DNA of 64,000 nucleotides from DASRHY01 sp035650275. Lineage in GTDB: Bacteria > Actinomycetota > Actinomycetes > Propionibacteriales > Kribbellaceae. Shown here piece after piece: positions 1 to 8,311 of this stretch; position 1 is the first letter of the stretch, and every line of letters begins with the position of its first letter. The notes below the pieces were generated by a model. It saw only the letters and a list, made by a program, of their open reading frames with translations. It did not search any database and was not told where the DNA came from. The DNA is taken from the NCBI GenBank assembly GCA_035650275.1, contig DASRHY010000160.1:1-64000 (forward strand), in the 5' to 3' direction. Position numbers and translations under genes: made by a program.

Positions 1-438
1 TTCCGGATCGGACACCTGCCGGCCGGGTTCATCACCGAGTCGGCTGACTACAGCCCGCCCAGTGCCGGCCGGCAGCCCGACACCATGCCGGGAGTGAATA
101 CGCACGCGGGCGTCCATCTCGCGAGAGCCGGCGACCCCTACGGCAGATCGAAGGGACACAGCATCCCGATCAGCTTCCGCCGCGGACCCTGGTCGACCGC
201 GCCGAGCGGAAGCCGGGCGATCACGGTCCACGACCGTCCGGCATGGATCCACACCGATGACAACAACGTGACCACGGTCGTGGTCCGCGGATCCGGATAC
301 GAGGTCGCGGTGATCTCGCCGAACGATGTTGTCGGTGTCGATGAGCAGGAGGTACTCCGGATCGCCGAGGGACTCGTCCTCGCGGCGGATCCGCTGGACG
401 AGTCGACCTGGTTCGACGGGACCGTTGCGATTCCGTGA
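1..438 (+). CDS. Unidentified protein, C-terminal part (cut by window edge)
   Basis: The reading frame is open from the first base and reads FRIGHLPAGF before the first in-frame ATG at 85. The gene therefore starts left of the window and that ATG is probably internal. About 145 residues are visible. No catalytic motif or membrane segment can be seen in this part. The GHLPAGF start of the visible region resembles conserved domains of secreted or membrane-anchored actinobacterial proteins of unknown function, but this is only an impression. The stop lies 21 bases before the lipoprotein gene at 460, on the same strand, so the two could be co-transcribed. Function unknown. Confidence 0.6.
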   Translation, partial: FRIGHLPAGFITESADYSPPSAGRQPDTMPGVNTHAGVHLARAGDPYGRSKGHSIPISFRRGPWSTAPSGSRAITVHDRPAWIHTDDNNVTTVVVRGSGYEVAVISPNDVVGVDEQEVLRIAEGLVLAADPLDESTWFDGTVAIP

Positions 439-459
439 GGGCGAACCGATGATCGGGGC

Positions 460-1449
460 ATGAGCCTCCGGACCGCCGCCGCCGCGACAGCCCTGATGCT
501 GTGCGCGGCGGCGCTGCTCGGATGTAGCGAGCGCCCGCCCGCCGTACCGGAGCGGGCTGTGTCGGCCGAGCAGACTGCTTCGCTGGCGAGTGTGCGGAAG
601 GTGGACGACCATCCGCTGTGGACGATGACCTACCGCGGCGGGTACGACCGGATGAAGGGCGTCGACCAGCCGGCCGCACCGTCGCCGTACGGGTGCTCGC
701 TGTTCGTCGCGTACGGCGACCGCGCGAACCCGGTGTTCGCCCGGAACTTCGACTGGGACCACAACCCGGCACTGCTGCTGTTCACCGACCCGCCGGACGG
801 GCACGCGTCGGTGTCGATGGTGGACGCGGCGTACCTCGGGGTGCAGGGCGACCCGGACACCGCCGGCGAACAGCAGGCCTTGCTGGATGCGCCGCTGCTG
901 CCGTTCGACGGGATGAACGAGAAGGGCCTGGCGATCGGAATGGCCGCGGTACCGGACGCGGACGGCGGGACCCGGCCGGAACGACCCACGGTCGGCAGCG
1001 TGCGGATCATCCGGCTGGTACTGGACACCGCGGCGACCGTGGACGAGGCGCTGAAGGTGTTCGAGTCGCACAACGTCGACTTCTCCGGCGGTCCGCCGCT
1101 GCACTACTTGGTCGCGGACGCGAACGGCGGCTCCGCCGTGGTCGAGCTGGTCGACGGGAAGATCGTTGCCCAGCGCAACAGCGAGCCGTGGAACGCGGTG
1201 GTGAACTTCACCCTCGCCGGGTCCGACGAGCGGGTTCGCCAGGCCGACGACCGGTACCGGACCGCCACCGACACGCTGCGCCGGACCGGCGGGACACTCG
1301 CCGCCCGGGAGGCGATGAACCTGCTGAAGGCCGTAGCCCAGGGCCACACCCAGTGGTCCGTGGTCTACGGCCTCCGCAGCGGCGAGGTACGGCTGGTCAC
1401 CGACAAGCGGTACGACGTGGTGCACGACTTCCGGCTGGCGATGGGCTAG
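460..1449 (+). CDS. Linear amide C-N hydrolase family lipoprotein (Ntn hydrolase)
   Basis: A 329-residue protein with a lipoprotein signal peptide (LLGC, lipid Cys22), so probably exported and anchored to the outer face of the membrane. After residue 75 it follows the penicillin-V-acylase/choloylglycine hydrolase-like pattern. YGCSLF carries the likely N-terminal nucleophile Cys79, to be exposed by cleavage, and FARNFDWDHNP matches the conserved R-N-x-D segment after the nucleophile. Later segments (GMNEKGLAIGM and VVNFT) also fit this family. Known members cleave linear amides such as penicillin V, conjugated bile salts or N-acyl homoserine lactones; the substrate here cannot be told. An AfuI-like exported acylase is an alternative. 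The DUF1772 gene converges on its 3' end. Confidence 0.75.
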   Translation: MSLRTAAAATALMLCAAALLGCSERPPAVPERAVSAEQTASLASVRKVDDHPLWTMTYRGGYDRMKGVDQPAAPSPYGCSLFVAYGDRANPVFARNFDWDHNPALLLFTDPPDGHASVSMVDAAYLGVQGDPDTAGEQQALLDAPLLPFDGMNEKGLAIGMAAVPDADGGTRPERPTVGSVRIIRLVLDTAATVDEALKVFESHNVDFSGGPPLHYLVADANGGSAVVELVDGKIVAQRNSEPWNAVVNFTLAGSDERVRQADDRYRTATDTLRRTGGTLAAREAMNLLKAVAQGHTQWSVVYGLRSGEVRLVTDKRYDVVHDFRLAMG

Positions 1450-1961
1450 CCGCGGGCGGCGAGCAGGAAGGCGGCGGTGGCGGCCAGGCCGGTCAGGGTG
1501 CGGATGTGGTTGCCGGCCAGCCAGCTCTTGGCCCAGCTGGTCCACTCGGCGGCGGTCATCGCGTTCGCGTCCAGCGCGTCCAGGGCGTTGTTGCGTGGCA
1601 CGTTGTAGGCGCCGGTGACGAGGATGTTGCCGAGCAGGTACAGCAGGCCGCCGACCAGCAGCCAGATCGAGCACGGCTCGCCCCAGCGCACCAACGCGAC
1701 AACCACTGCGACCATGCTGAGCAGGGCGGTGCCGAGGAACACCGGCATGAACGCCGAGCTCAAGATGGTGCGGTTGATCTCTTGCATCGCCGCCGCGCCC
1801 TCGGCGGCCGGCCGCTTCATCAGCGACTGTGTCACGAAGGTGGAGAAGGCGAAGAAGGTCCCGCCGATCGCTGCCGTGCCGACGGTCGCTGCGACGGCCA
1901 GCGCGAAGGTCAGGTTGTCCATGCGTGGTCTCCGATCGATCGTGCTCGAGGTAGTGGTCAT
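1446..1961 (-). CDS. DUF1772 (anthrone-oxygenase-like) membrane protein
   Basis: A 171-residue protein with about four membrane segments. FFAFSTFVTQSL followed by AMQEINRTIL and the later YNVPRNNALD segment match DUF1772, a small membrane family that includes putative anthrone oxygenases. The start at 1961 is chosen because its ATG overlaps the stop of the upstream reductase gene in an ATGA arrangement, which suggests translational coupling. An internal ATG at 1922 just before the first membrane segment is the alternative start. Its tail overlaps the stop of the converging lipoprotein gene by 4 bases. With the NmrA-like reductase it forms a two-gene operon facing an AraC regulator. A role in quinone or aromatic detoxification is inference only. 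Confidence 0.8.
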   Translation of the reverse strand: MTTTSSTIDRRPRMDNLTFALAVAATVGTAAIGGTFFAFSTFVTQSLMKRPAAEGAAAMQEINRTILSSAFMPVFLGTALLSMVAVVVALVRWGEPCSIWLLVGGLLYLLGNILVTGAYNVPRNNALDALDANAMTAAEWTSWAKSWLAGNHIRTLTGLAATAAFLLAARG

Positions 1962-2782
1962 GCCCAGACACCGGTGGCGGCAGTGTCTCGTGCGTAGTCG
2001 CTGAAGTCGCGCGGCGCGCGGCCCAGCGCGCGCTGCACGCCGTCGGCCAGGTACTCGTTGCGGCCGTCCATGATCTCGGTGAACACCCCGGTCAGGCCGG
2101 ACACGTAGTCGTCCGGCAGCCCGGCCCCGGCCAGCATCGCGGCGAACTCGTCCGGCGTGATCGGCACGTAGCGCACGTCCCGCCCGGACGCCTTGGAGAG
2201 CTCCGCGGCCGCCTCGGCGAAGGTGATCAGCCGCGGCCCGGACAGCTCGTACACCTGTCCGACGTGGCCCTCACCAGTGAGCGCCTCGACCGCGACATCC
2301 GCGATGTCGTCGACGTCGACGATCGCCTCGGTCACCTCGCCCGCCGGTAGCGCGAACTCGCCGGCCCGGACCGCCTCGGCCAGGAACCCCTCGTCGAAGT
2401 TCTGCGCGAAGAACGCGCATCGCACGACGGTCCAGTCCGCACCGGAGTTGATCAGCTCCTGCTCGGACCGTTGCGCGCCCTGCTCGCCACGTCCGGACAG
2501 CAGCACCAGGCGTCGGACGCCGTGGTCGACGGCCGTCCGTGCGAGCTCGCGGATCGCGTCCGAGGCGCCGGGGAACGCCAGGTCGGGGTAGTAGGTCACG
2601 TACGCCGCGGTCACGCCGTCGAGCGCCGGCCCCCAGGTCGACTGGTCCTCCCAGTCGAAGGCCGGGGTACTGGACCGCGATCCCCTCCGGACGTCGATAC
2701 CGCGCGCCGTGAGGCGCTCTGCGATGCGGCTTCCGGTCTTACCGTTGCCGCCCGTCACCAGGATTGTCTCGCTGTTTGTCAT
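1958..2782 (-). CDS. NmrA-like NAD(P)-binding oxidoreductase
   Basis: A 274-residue atypical short-chain dehydrogenase. The N-terminus has the Rossmann motif TGGNGKTGSRIAERL, followed by a strand with LVLLSGRG and then WTVVRCAFFAQNF. This order is typical of NmrA/NAD(P)H-binding proteins, including quinone oxidoreductase-like and redox-sensor members. The start is the ATG at 2782; the frame stays open upstream to a TTG at 2845, but that extra stretch runs through the regulatory gap and looks non-coding. The gene overlaps the downstream DUF1772 gene by 4 bases and is divergent from the AraC regulator at 2875, the likely controller. The substrate is unknown. Confidence 0.85.
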   Translation of the reverse strand: MTNSETILVTGGNGKTGSRIAERLTARGIDVRRGSRSSTPAFDWEDQSTWGPALDGVTAAYVTYYPDLAFPGASDAIRELARTAVDHGVRRLVLLSGRGEQGAQRSEQELINSGADWTVVRCAFFAQNFDEGFLAEAVRAGEFALPAGEVTEAIVDVDDIADVAVEALTGEGHVGQVYELSGPRLITFAEAAAELSKASGRDVRYVPITPDEFAAMLAGAGLPDDYVSGLTGVFTEIMDGRNEYLADGVQRALGRAPRDFSDYARDTAATGVWA

Positions 2783-2874
2783 GCCTCGATTCAAGACGGA
2801 TTCTGTACGGCGAGCCATGGCTGTGAGACTCATGAGCATGTGCAAGCGTCTACGGCTGGTCTAGACTTCCTGGC
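2783..2874. promoter_or_regulatory. Divergent promoter region between NmrA-like gene and AraC gene
   Basis: The 92-base gap between two divergently read genes must hold both promoters. It contains the 8-base palindrome CTCATGAG at 2829-2836 and a TCTAGA sequence shortly before the AraC start. These are candidates for the AraC-family operator and a -10 element, but no consensus can be confirmed by eye. Confidence 0.35.
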
Positions 2875-3819
2875 ATGGACGCACTTGCTGGACTGCTCGA
2901 CGGACCGCGCGCCCGGGGCGCCTTCCTGCTCCGCACCGTGATGAACCCACCCTGGTCGATCCGGATCCAGGACGAGGCGCCGCTGTCGCTGGTCGCGATG
3001 GTGTCCGGCGACGCCTGGGTGACGCTCGAGGGCGCCGACCCGGTGCTGCTCCGGCCGGGCGACATCACCGTGTGCAAAGGGCCGGACCACTACCTCGTGA
3101 GCGACGAACCCGGGACCGAGCCGCAGATCATCGTCCACCCCGGGCAGCGCTGTACGACGCCGGACGGGGTGGACACGCACGACCTGATGGACCTCGGCGT
3201 GCGGACCTGGGGCAACGCCGCCGACGGGTCGACCGAGATGCTGGTCGGTACGTACCAGCTCAGCGGCGAGGTCAGCAACCGGCTGCTGTCCGCGCTACCG
3301 CAGATGCTGGTGCTGTCCGAGTCCGACTGGGACGACCGGCTGGTACCGGTGCTGCGGTCCGAGATCGCCAGGGACGAGCCCGGCCAGGAGGTGTTCCTCG
3401 ACCGGCTGCTCGACCTGGTGCTGATCGCGGTACTGCGGGCCTGGTTCGCCCGGCCCGAGGCCGGTGCGCCGGGCTGGTACGTCGCGCAGAGCGACCCGAT
3501 CGTCGGCCGGGCGCTGCGGCTGATGTACGACGACCCGGCGCACCAGTGGACCGTCGAGTCGCTCGCCGCCGCGGCCGGGGTGTCCCGTGCGGCGCTGGCC
3601 CGGCGGTTCCACGAGCTGGTCGGCGAACCGCCGATGTCGTTCCTGACCGGCTGGCGGCTGACGCTGGCCGCGGACCTGCTGCGCGAGCCGGACACCACCG
3701 TCGGTGCGGTCGCCCGCAAGGTCGGCTACGGCAGCGCATTCGCCCTCAGCACCGCCTTCAAACGCGTCCGCGGCGTCAGCCCCCAGCAGCACCGCACCCG
3801 GGTGCCGGCCCCCGCCTAA
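2875..3819 (+). CDS. AraC-family transcriptional regulator with cupin N-terminal domain
   Basis: A 314-residue regulator. Residues about 10-180 form a cupin sensor domain of the AraC_binding_6 kind, seen as VMVSGDAWVTLEG-like strands and LLRPGDITVCKGP. The C-terminal hundred residues are the double helix-turn-helix: WTVESLAAAAGVSRAALARR, then the second helix pair ending in VARKVGYGSAFALSTAFKR and GVSPQQHR. Such proteins usually activate or repress the neighbouring divergent oxidoreductase genes in response to a small electrophile or aromatic compound. That fits the NmrA-like/DUF1772 pair here but is inferred. A long inverted repeat starts six bases after its stop. Confidence 0.9.
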   Translation: MDALAGLLDGPRARGAFLLRTVMNPPWSIRIQDEAPLSLVAMVSGDAWVTLEGADPVLLRPGDITVCKGPDHYLVSDEPGTEPQIIVHPGQRCTTPDGVDTHDLMDLGVRTWGNAADGSTEMLVGTYQLSGEVSNRLLSALPQMLVLSESDWDDRLVPVLRSEIARDEPGQEVFLDRLLDLVLIAVLRAWFARPEAGAPGWYVAQSDPIVGRALRLMYDDPAHQWTVESLAAAAGVSRAALARRFHELVGEPPMSFLTGWRLTLAADLLREPDTTVGAVARKVGYGSAFALSTAFKRVRGVSPQQHRTRVPAPA

Positions 3820-3824
3820 GAACG

Positions 3825-3909
3825 GCGCGATCGGACGCAAGTTTCAGGCCCCGGACGCACGCCGGTGGCAGGTCCGCGGACCTGGCCTGAAACTTGCGTC
3901 CAATCGCGC
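3825..3909. repeat. Long intergenic inverted repeat A (26-base arms, 33-base loop)
   Basis: Arms at 3825-3850 and 3884-3909 are complementary over 26 bases with one mismatch. The left arm contains GACGCAAGTTTCAGGCC. The 33-base loop ends in a perfect 14-base palindrome, AGGTCCGCGGACCT at 3870-3883, directly against the right arm. It begins 5 bases after the AraC stop and ends right at the stop codon of the converging DinB-like gene. It could act as a two-way terminator, although there is no T-run. The loop resembles that of inverted repeat B at 13153-13259. Confidence 0.9.
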
Positions 3910-4368
3910 TCAGGGTTTGGTCAGGTCGCCGACTTGGTCGGCGTACCACGTGATGCCGGTGAGGTGCTCCGCGATCGTGCGCAGCGACCAGTTGTCGCCG
4001 CGCGGCGTGTCCCACTCGGCCGGGCCGGCGGCGGCGTACCGGAGCGCGAACGTCCGGCCGAGCCGGCGCAGCCGCTGCCGCGCCTCGTCCAGGTCGCCCT
4101 CGGTGAACCGGGCCCAGTCCGACTCGAACGTGAGCAGGCTCCCGTGCCACTCGTCCGGCTGGGTGGGTACGCCGGCCAGCAGTGCCTCCACCTCGGCCAG
4201 GTGGTCGACGATGTGGTCCGCGATCCGCCGGATCGCCTTGTGCGGCGTGTAGATCCGCTCGTTGTCCTTCGTCACCAGCGGGCGGCCGTCCCAGCGTTTC
4301 CAGGTCGCGGCCAGGGTCAGGCATTGTTCGACGGCGGTCTCGACCGCCATTGCGGGGTTCGTGTCCAT
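3910..4368 (-). CDS. DinB-like domain protein
   Basis: A 152-residue protein with an all-helical pattern similar to the DinB/YfiT four-helix family: a first helix with TLAATWKRWDGRPLV, a middle helix with HKAIRRIADHIVDHLAEVEA, and a C-terminal helix with IAEHLTGITWYADQVG. Several histidines (in ADHIVDH and AEHLTG) could form the metal site used by thiol-dependent family members such as mycothiol transferases. The assignment rests on pattern only. The start is the ATG at 4368; the frame is open further upstream to 4455 but that would run into the divergent ArsR gene. Divergent pairing suggests that the regulator controls it. Confidence 0.6.
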   Translation of the reverse strand: MDTNPAMAVETAVEQCLTLAATWKRWDGRPLVTKDNERIYTPHKAIRRIADHIVDHLAEVEALLAGVPTQPDEWHGSLLTFESDWARFTEGDLDEARQRLRRLGRTFALRYAAAGPAEWDTPRGDNWSLRTIAEHLTGITWYADQVGDLTKP

Positions 4369-4433
4369 GACGGGGACGCTAGGCCGCGAATACTTCGGCC
4401 GTCGCCGAACTGTCCACGTCGTACCGTGGCGGG

Positions 4434-5114
4434 ATGGAACGAGATCTGGCCGCACCCGCAGCGCTGATCGCCGAGCCGGCCCGGGCCGCGATGCTCAACG
4501 CGCTGCTGTCCGGCCGAGCCCTGGCTGCAGGCGAGCTGGCGCACGTCGCACGGGTCAGCCGGCCGACCGCGAGCGAGCACCTGCACCGGCTGCTGGACGG
4601 GCGGCTGGTCGAGGTGGTGAGCCAGGGCAGGCACCGGTACTACCGGCTCGCCGGGCCGCACGTCGCGACCGCGCTGGAGGCGCTCGCCCATCTCGGCCCG
4701 CCGGCCAAGGTCGGCACACTGCGGCAGTCGAATACCGCGCAGGCACTGGAGTTCGCACGCACCTGCTACGACCACCTGGCCGGCACCTGCGGCGTCGCGC
4801 TGCTGGACACCATGCTGGCATCGCGGTGGCTGGTCGACGCCGACGGCGGGTACGGCGTGAGCGCGACCGGCGAACGCGAGCTCGTTGCCCTCGGCATCGA
4901 CGTCTCCGGCGCACGCACGGCGCGGCGGACCTTCGCCCGGCCCTGCCTGGACTGGACCGAGCGCCGCTACCACCTCGCCGGCGGGCTCGCCGCTGCGATC
5001 ACGGCACGGCTGATCACGCTCGGGTGGTTCACCCACCGGGCTCGCGACGGTCGCGCCCTCCGCCTCACCGACACCGGCCACACGGCCCTGACAGACCTGG
5101 GGTGTGCGGTCTAG
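4434..5114 (+). CDS. ArsR-family winged-helix transcriptional regulator
   Basis: A 226-residue regulator. The first 80 residues are an ArsR winged helix: IAEPARAAMLNALLSGR, then ELAHVARVSRPTASEHLHRL as the recognition helix, and a wing with LVEVVSQGRHRYYRLAG. The remaining 140 residues form a second domain also found in long ArsR members of actinobacteria, with Cys58-region absent but CYDHLAGTCGVALL and RPCLDWTERRYHLAGGL present; these cysteines could sense metals or oxidants, which is speculation. It is divergent from the DinB-like gene (65 bases between starts) and its stop lies one base before that of the converging membrane gene at 5116. Confidence 0.88.
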   Translation: MERDLAAPAALIAEPARAAMLNALLSGRALAAGELAHVARVSRPTASEHLHRLLDGRLVEVVSQGRHRYYRLAGPHVATALEALAHLGPPAKVGTLRQSNTAQALEFARTCYDHLAGTCGVALLDTMLASRWLVDADGGYGVSATGERELVALGIDVSGARTARRTFARPCLDWTERRYHLAGGLAAAITARLITLGWFTHRARDGRALRLTDTGHTALTDLGCAV

Positions 5115-5115
5115 C

Positions 5116-5631
5116 TCAGCAGCGGCGGATGCGAGCCTCGGTACCGTGCTCGATCGCGATGCAGATCCGCGGCCGGCCGTGGGAGGGGTCCGGCCGGAGC
5201 ACAAGCGGGAACGTGTCGGCGCCCTGGACCGGGTTGCCGGCCACGGGCAATGTCCCGACGGCGCCGCCACGGGCCTTCGCCGCCGCTGTCACGTCCGCGA
5301 TGGTGATCACACTCTGCGCCTGCCGCGTCGCCGCGGCCTTCGCGTCCTCGTGCACCGCGATCGCGAAGTCCGCCTCGGGCGGCGAGGCGCTCGCGGTCAG
5401 GACGAGCGGCGCGATCAGGCCCCACAGCGCGATCCCGGTCCAGCCGATCACCCTGGTACTGCGCCGCTGCCGGACCGCGAGCACCAGCGCGCACAGGAGC
5501 GAGAGCACCAGCATGCCGGTCCGGGCCACGATCTGCCGGTCCAGCCGGCTGTCGACCGCCAGCGCGGCCGCTACCGCGACCACCACACAACCGCCCCCGA
5601 CGGCGATCGCCAGCCGGACCTGTCTGCTCAT
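5116..5631 (-). CDS. Unidentified small membrane protein
   Basis: A 171-residue protein not assigned to a family. Three hydrophobic segments are visible (about residues 8-27, 38-56 and 61-81). A roughly 90-residue polar tail follows, beginning ASPPEADFAIAVHEDAKAAA and containing two closely spaced cysteines near the end, RICIAIEHGTEARIRRC. The tail is probably exported and the two cysteines may form a disulfide. It converges on the ArsR gene and is separated from the aldolase gene at its back by about 85 bases. Function unknown. Confidence 0.7.
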   Translation of the reverse strand: MSRQVRLAIAVGGGCVVVAVAAALAVDSRLDRQIVARTGMLVLSLLCALVLAVRQRRSTRVIGWTGIALWGLIAPLVLTASASPPEADFAIAVHEDAKAAATRQAQSVITIADVTAAAKARGGAVGTLPVAGNPVQGADTFPLVLRPDPSHGRPRICIAIEHGTEARIRRC

Positions 5632-5715
5632 GACGCACGACCCTACGGTGCGCGAGGCCGGCCCCGGACCTCCAGGCCATCACAATCCGGACGCAGCCCA
5701 CGCCCGGGCGGCGGG

Positions 5716-6744
5716 TCAGCGCAGGATGCCGGCCAGGGTCTCGGCAGCCTTGCGGCAGTCCGCGGCGGAGGCGTCCAGGTGGGTGACGATCCGCAGCACG
5801 GTCGCACCGACACCGCCGATCAGCACGCCCTGGTCCTTCGCCTGGGCGACGATCTGTGGCACCGGCTTGTCCAGGCCGGAGACGTCGACCACGACGATGT
5901 TCGTGTCGACCTCGTCCGGAGCCACCGCACCCGGAACCGCGTCCGCCAGCATCTCCGCGATCGCCCGCGCGTTCGCGTGGTCCTCAGCGAGCCTCTCCAC
6001 GTTGTTGCGGACCGCGTACAGTCCGGCCGCCGCCAGCACTCCGGCCTGCCGCCACCCGGCCCCCAGCCGCTTGCGCCAGACCCGGGCCTCTCGCATGGCG
6101 TCCGCCGGTCCCGCGACCAGCGAGCCGACCGGCGCACCGAGCCCCTTGGACAGGCAGACGCTCACCGTGCTCGCCCGGCGCGCGTACTCCGTCACCGGCA
6201 CACCGGTGGCAACCGCCGCGTTCCACAGCCGTGCGCCGTCCAGATGCAGCGCCACTCCGCTCTGCTCCAGCTCGTCGGCGAGCGCGCCGTACACGTCCTC
6301 CGGCTGAATGCTGCCGCCGCCGAAGTTGTGCGTGTTCTCGACCGAGACCGCGGCGGTGGAGACGAAGTACGGACCGGCGTCCGGCACCGCCAGAGCGCGG
6401 ATCTGCTCCAGGTCGATCTGGCCGCGCGTGGCGGTCCAGGTCCGCATCGTGACGCCGCTGACCGCACCGTGCGCACCGAGCTCGGCCCGGGCGATGTGCG
6501 CGGTCGACTCGCACAACACTTCGGTGCCGGGGGCAACGAGTGCGCGGACTCCGAGCACGTTGGCGAGTGAGCCGGTGACGGTGAACAGGGCCGCCTCCTG
6601 GCCGAGCAGCCCGGCCACCTCGGACTCCAGCTCGGCCACGGTCGGGTCCTCGCCGTACACGTCGTCGCCGACCTCGGCCGAGGTCATCGCCGCCAGCATC
6701 CCGGCCGACGGCTTGGTTACGGTGTCGCTGCGCAGGTCGATCAA
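5716..6744 (-). CDS. ltaE: Low-specificity L-threonine aldolase
   Basis: A 342-residue pyridoxal-phosphate enzyme that splits L-threonine or L-allo-threonine into glycine and acetaldehyde. The N-terminus MIDLRSDTVTKPS is diagnostic for the family. FTVTGSLANVLG and HLDGARLWNAAV follow, and SVCLSKGLGAPVGS holds the PLP-binding lysine (Lys200). The length is normal. The start is a TTG: the four bases TTGA overlap the aroG stop, so translation is probably coupled to the upstream DAHP synthase. The pairing with aroG looks like simple co-transcription rather than a shared pathway. Confidence 0.95.
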   Translation of the reverse strand: MIDLRSDTVTKPSAGMLAAMTSAEVGDDVYGEDPTVAELESEVAGLLGQEAALFTVTGSLANVLGVRALVAPGTEVLCESTAHIARAELGAHGAVSGVTMRTWTATRGQIDLEQIRALAVPDAGPYFVSTAAVSVENTHNFGGGSIQPEDVYGALADELEQSGVALHLDGARLWNAAVATGVPVTEYARRASTVSVCLSKGLGAPVGSLVAGPADAMREARVWRKRLGAGWRQAGVLAAAGLYAVRNNVERLAEDHANARAIAEMLADAVPGAVAPDEVDTNIVVVDVSGLDKPVPQIVAQAKDQGVLIGGVGATVLRIVTHLDASAADCRKAAETLAGILR

Positions 6745-8108
6745 GACCGGGCCCGCTGCAGGCGTGCGGCGACCAGGAACGCGAGCTCGAGCGACTGGTG
6801 CCGGTTCAGCCGCGGGTCACAGGCGGTCTCGTACCGGTTCACCAGGTCCGCCGCGGCCAGCTGCTCACCGCCGCCCAGGCACTCGGTGACGTCGTCGCCG
6901 GTCAGCTCGACGTGCAACCCTCCCGGCCAGGTGCCGACCTGCTCGTGCGCGTCGAAGAAGCCCTGTACCTCGGTCAGCACGTCGTCGAAGTTGCGGGTCT
7001 TGTACCCGTTCGGCGTCTCGTAGGTGTTGCCGTGCATCGGGTCGCACACCCAGGCGACCGGCGAACCGTGGTCCCGGACCGCCTCGAGCAGCGGCGGCAG
7101 ACCGTCGCGGATCTTGCCCGCACCCATCCGGGTGATGAACGTGAGCCGGCCTTCCTCGCCCTTCGGGTTCAGCCGGTCGATCAGCGCGCGGATGTCGTCC
7201 GGGGTCGTGGTCGGGCCGATCTTGACCCCGATCGGGTTGCGCAGCGTGGAGAGCAGCTCGATGTGCGCGCCGTCCAGCTGCCGGGTGCGCTCGCCGATCC
7301 AGAGCAGGTGCCCGGACGTCCCGTACGGAGTCTCGGTGCGCGAGTCGATCCGGGTCATCGCGTGCTCGTACTCGAGGATCAGCGCCTCGTGGCTGGCGTA
7401 GAAGTCGACGGTGTGGAACTCCTCCGGGTCCGCGCCACAGGCCTTCATGAACGCCAGCGCCCGCTCGATCTCCCCGGCCAGCCGCTCGTACCGCTGCCCG
7501 ACCGGCGAGGACCGTACGAAGTCGGTGTTCCAGGCGTGCACCTGGTGCAGGTCCGCGTACCCACCGGTGGTGAAGGCGCGGGTCAGGTTCAGCGTCGCCG
7601 CCGCTGCGTTGTACACCTCACGCAACCGCTGCGCGTCCGGCGTACGCGACTGCTCGGTGAACTCCAGGCCGTTGACCGCGTCGCCCCGGTACGCCGGCAG
7701 CGTGACGCCGTCGCGGGTCTCGGTCCCGCTGCTGCGCGGCTTCGCGTACTGGCCGGCGATCCGGCCCACCTTCACCACCGGCACGCTGGCGGCGTACGTG
7801 AGCACCACCGACATCTGCAGCAGCACCCGCAGCTTGGCCCGGATGTTCTCCGCGGTCACCCCGCTGAACGTCTCGGCGCAGTCGCCGCCCTGCAGCAGGA
7901 ACGCCTCTCCCCTGGCGACCGCGCCGATCTTGCCGCGCAGGTCGTCGCACTCGCCCGCGAACACCAGCGGCGGGAGCACCCGCAGGCCCGACACCACCCC
8001 GTCCAGCGCCGCGCCGTCCGGCCACTCCGGCTGCTGCCTCGGGCCGAGGGCCCGCAGATCGTCCAGACTCGGTACGCCGGGCAACAGCGGCGCGTTCGCG
8101 ACATGCAT
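6741..8108 (-). CDS. aroG: Class II 3-deoxy-7-phosphoheptulonate (DAHP) synthase
   Basis: A 455-residue enzyme catalysing the first shikimate-pathway step, phosphoenolpyruvate plus erythrose 4-phosphate to DAHP. The sequence is the plant-type (class II) form: LQGGDCAETFSGVT near residue 80 carries the metal-binding Cys; RIAGQYAKPRS and KIGPTTTPDD bind substrate phosphates; and VCDPMHGNTYE supplies further metal ligands. The start is the ATG at 8108 (MHVANAPLLPG), giving the usual length; the frame stays open to 8759, but that extension lies antisense to the serine hydrolase gene. A possible leaderless promoter lies directly upstream. In M. tuberculosis the equivalent is Rv2178c. Confidence 0.96.
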   Translation of the reverse strand: MHVANAPLLPGVPSLDDLRALGPRQQPEWPDGAALDGVVSGLRVLPPLVFAGECDDLRGKIGAVARGEAFLLQGGDCAETFSGVTAENIRAKLRVLLQMSVVLTYAASVPVVKVGRIAGQYAKPRSSGTETRDGVTLPAYRGDAVNGLEFTEQSRTPDAQRLREVYNAAAATLNLTRAFTTGGYADLHQVHAWNTDFVRSSPVGQRYERLAGEIERALAFMKACGADPEEFHTVDFYASHEALILEYEHAMTRIDSRTETPYGTSGHLLWIGERTRQLDGAHIELLSTLRNPIGVKIGPTTTPDDIRALIDRLNPKGEEGRLTFITRMGAGKIRDGLPPLLEAVRDHGSPVAWVCDPMHGNTYETPNGYKTRNFDDVLTEVQGFFDAHEQVGTWPGGLHVELTGDDVTECLGGGEQLAAADLVNRYETACDPRLNRHQSLELAFLVAARLQRARS

Positions 8109-8121
8109 GACCCCAAGGTTA
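8106..8121 (-). promoter_or_regulatory. Candidate leaderless -10 element of aroG
   Basis: Read on the minus strand, TAACCT (plus-strand 8116-8121) matches the TAnnnT -10 pattern. Seven bases separate it from the A of the aroG ATG, the spacing expected when transcription starts at the start codon. No Shine-Dalgarno sequence of normal spacing is present. No convincing -35 hexamer is seen, so this stays a candidate. Confidence 0.4.
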
Positions 8122-8185
8122 GGCCAGCCGCTCCGCGCCGCTGTGCTTGGATCAGCGCTCGGACGGTACGACGAGGAGGCGGCGC

Positions 8186-8311
8186 GTGACTGGCCCAGAT
8201 CCTTCGGGCACACCGCAGAGGTCACGATGGGGGACCAAGCCGGACCGGGACGGTCGACACGCTCGACGGAGGCGGCCAGGATGGCTTGGACGGGAGGGGG
8301 CGCATCGTTGA
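8186..8311 (+). CDS. Possible 41-residue leader ORF before serine hydrolase
   Basis: GAGGAGG stands at ideal distance before a GTG at 8186. The frame encodes 41 mostly polar, arginine-rich residues (beginning VTGPDPSGTPQRS) and ends at a TGA that overlaps a TTG in the serine hydrolase frame (TTGA at 8308-8311). It could be a coupled leader, or the true N-terminal cytoplasmic part of the hydrolase if there is a frameshift at this point. It has no recognisable domain. The strong ribosome binding site is the only solid evidence. Confidence 0.25.
   Translation: MTGPDPSGTPQRSRWGTKPDRDGRHARRRRPGWLGREGAHR

Noticed and set aside
4262..6570. Two long plus-strand frames (681 and 488 codons) opposite the DinB, membrane-protein and aldolase genes
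   Set aside because: They overlap each other and the recognised ArsR and aldolase genes, and their sequence has no recognisable fold.
7411..8280. Upstream extension of the serine hydrolase frame to 7411
   Set aside because: It lies antisense to aroG and contains no family sequence; the signal peptide near 8300 marks the true N-terminus.
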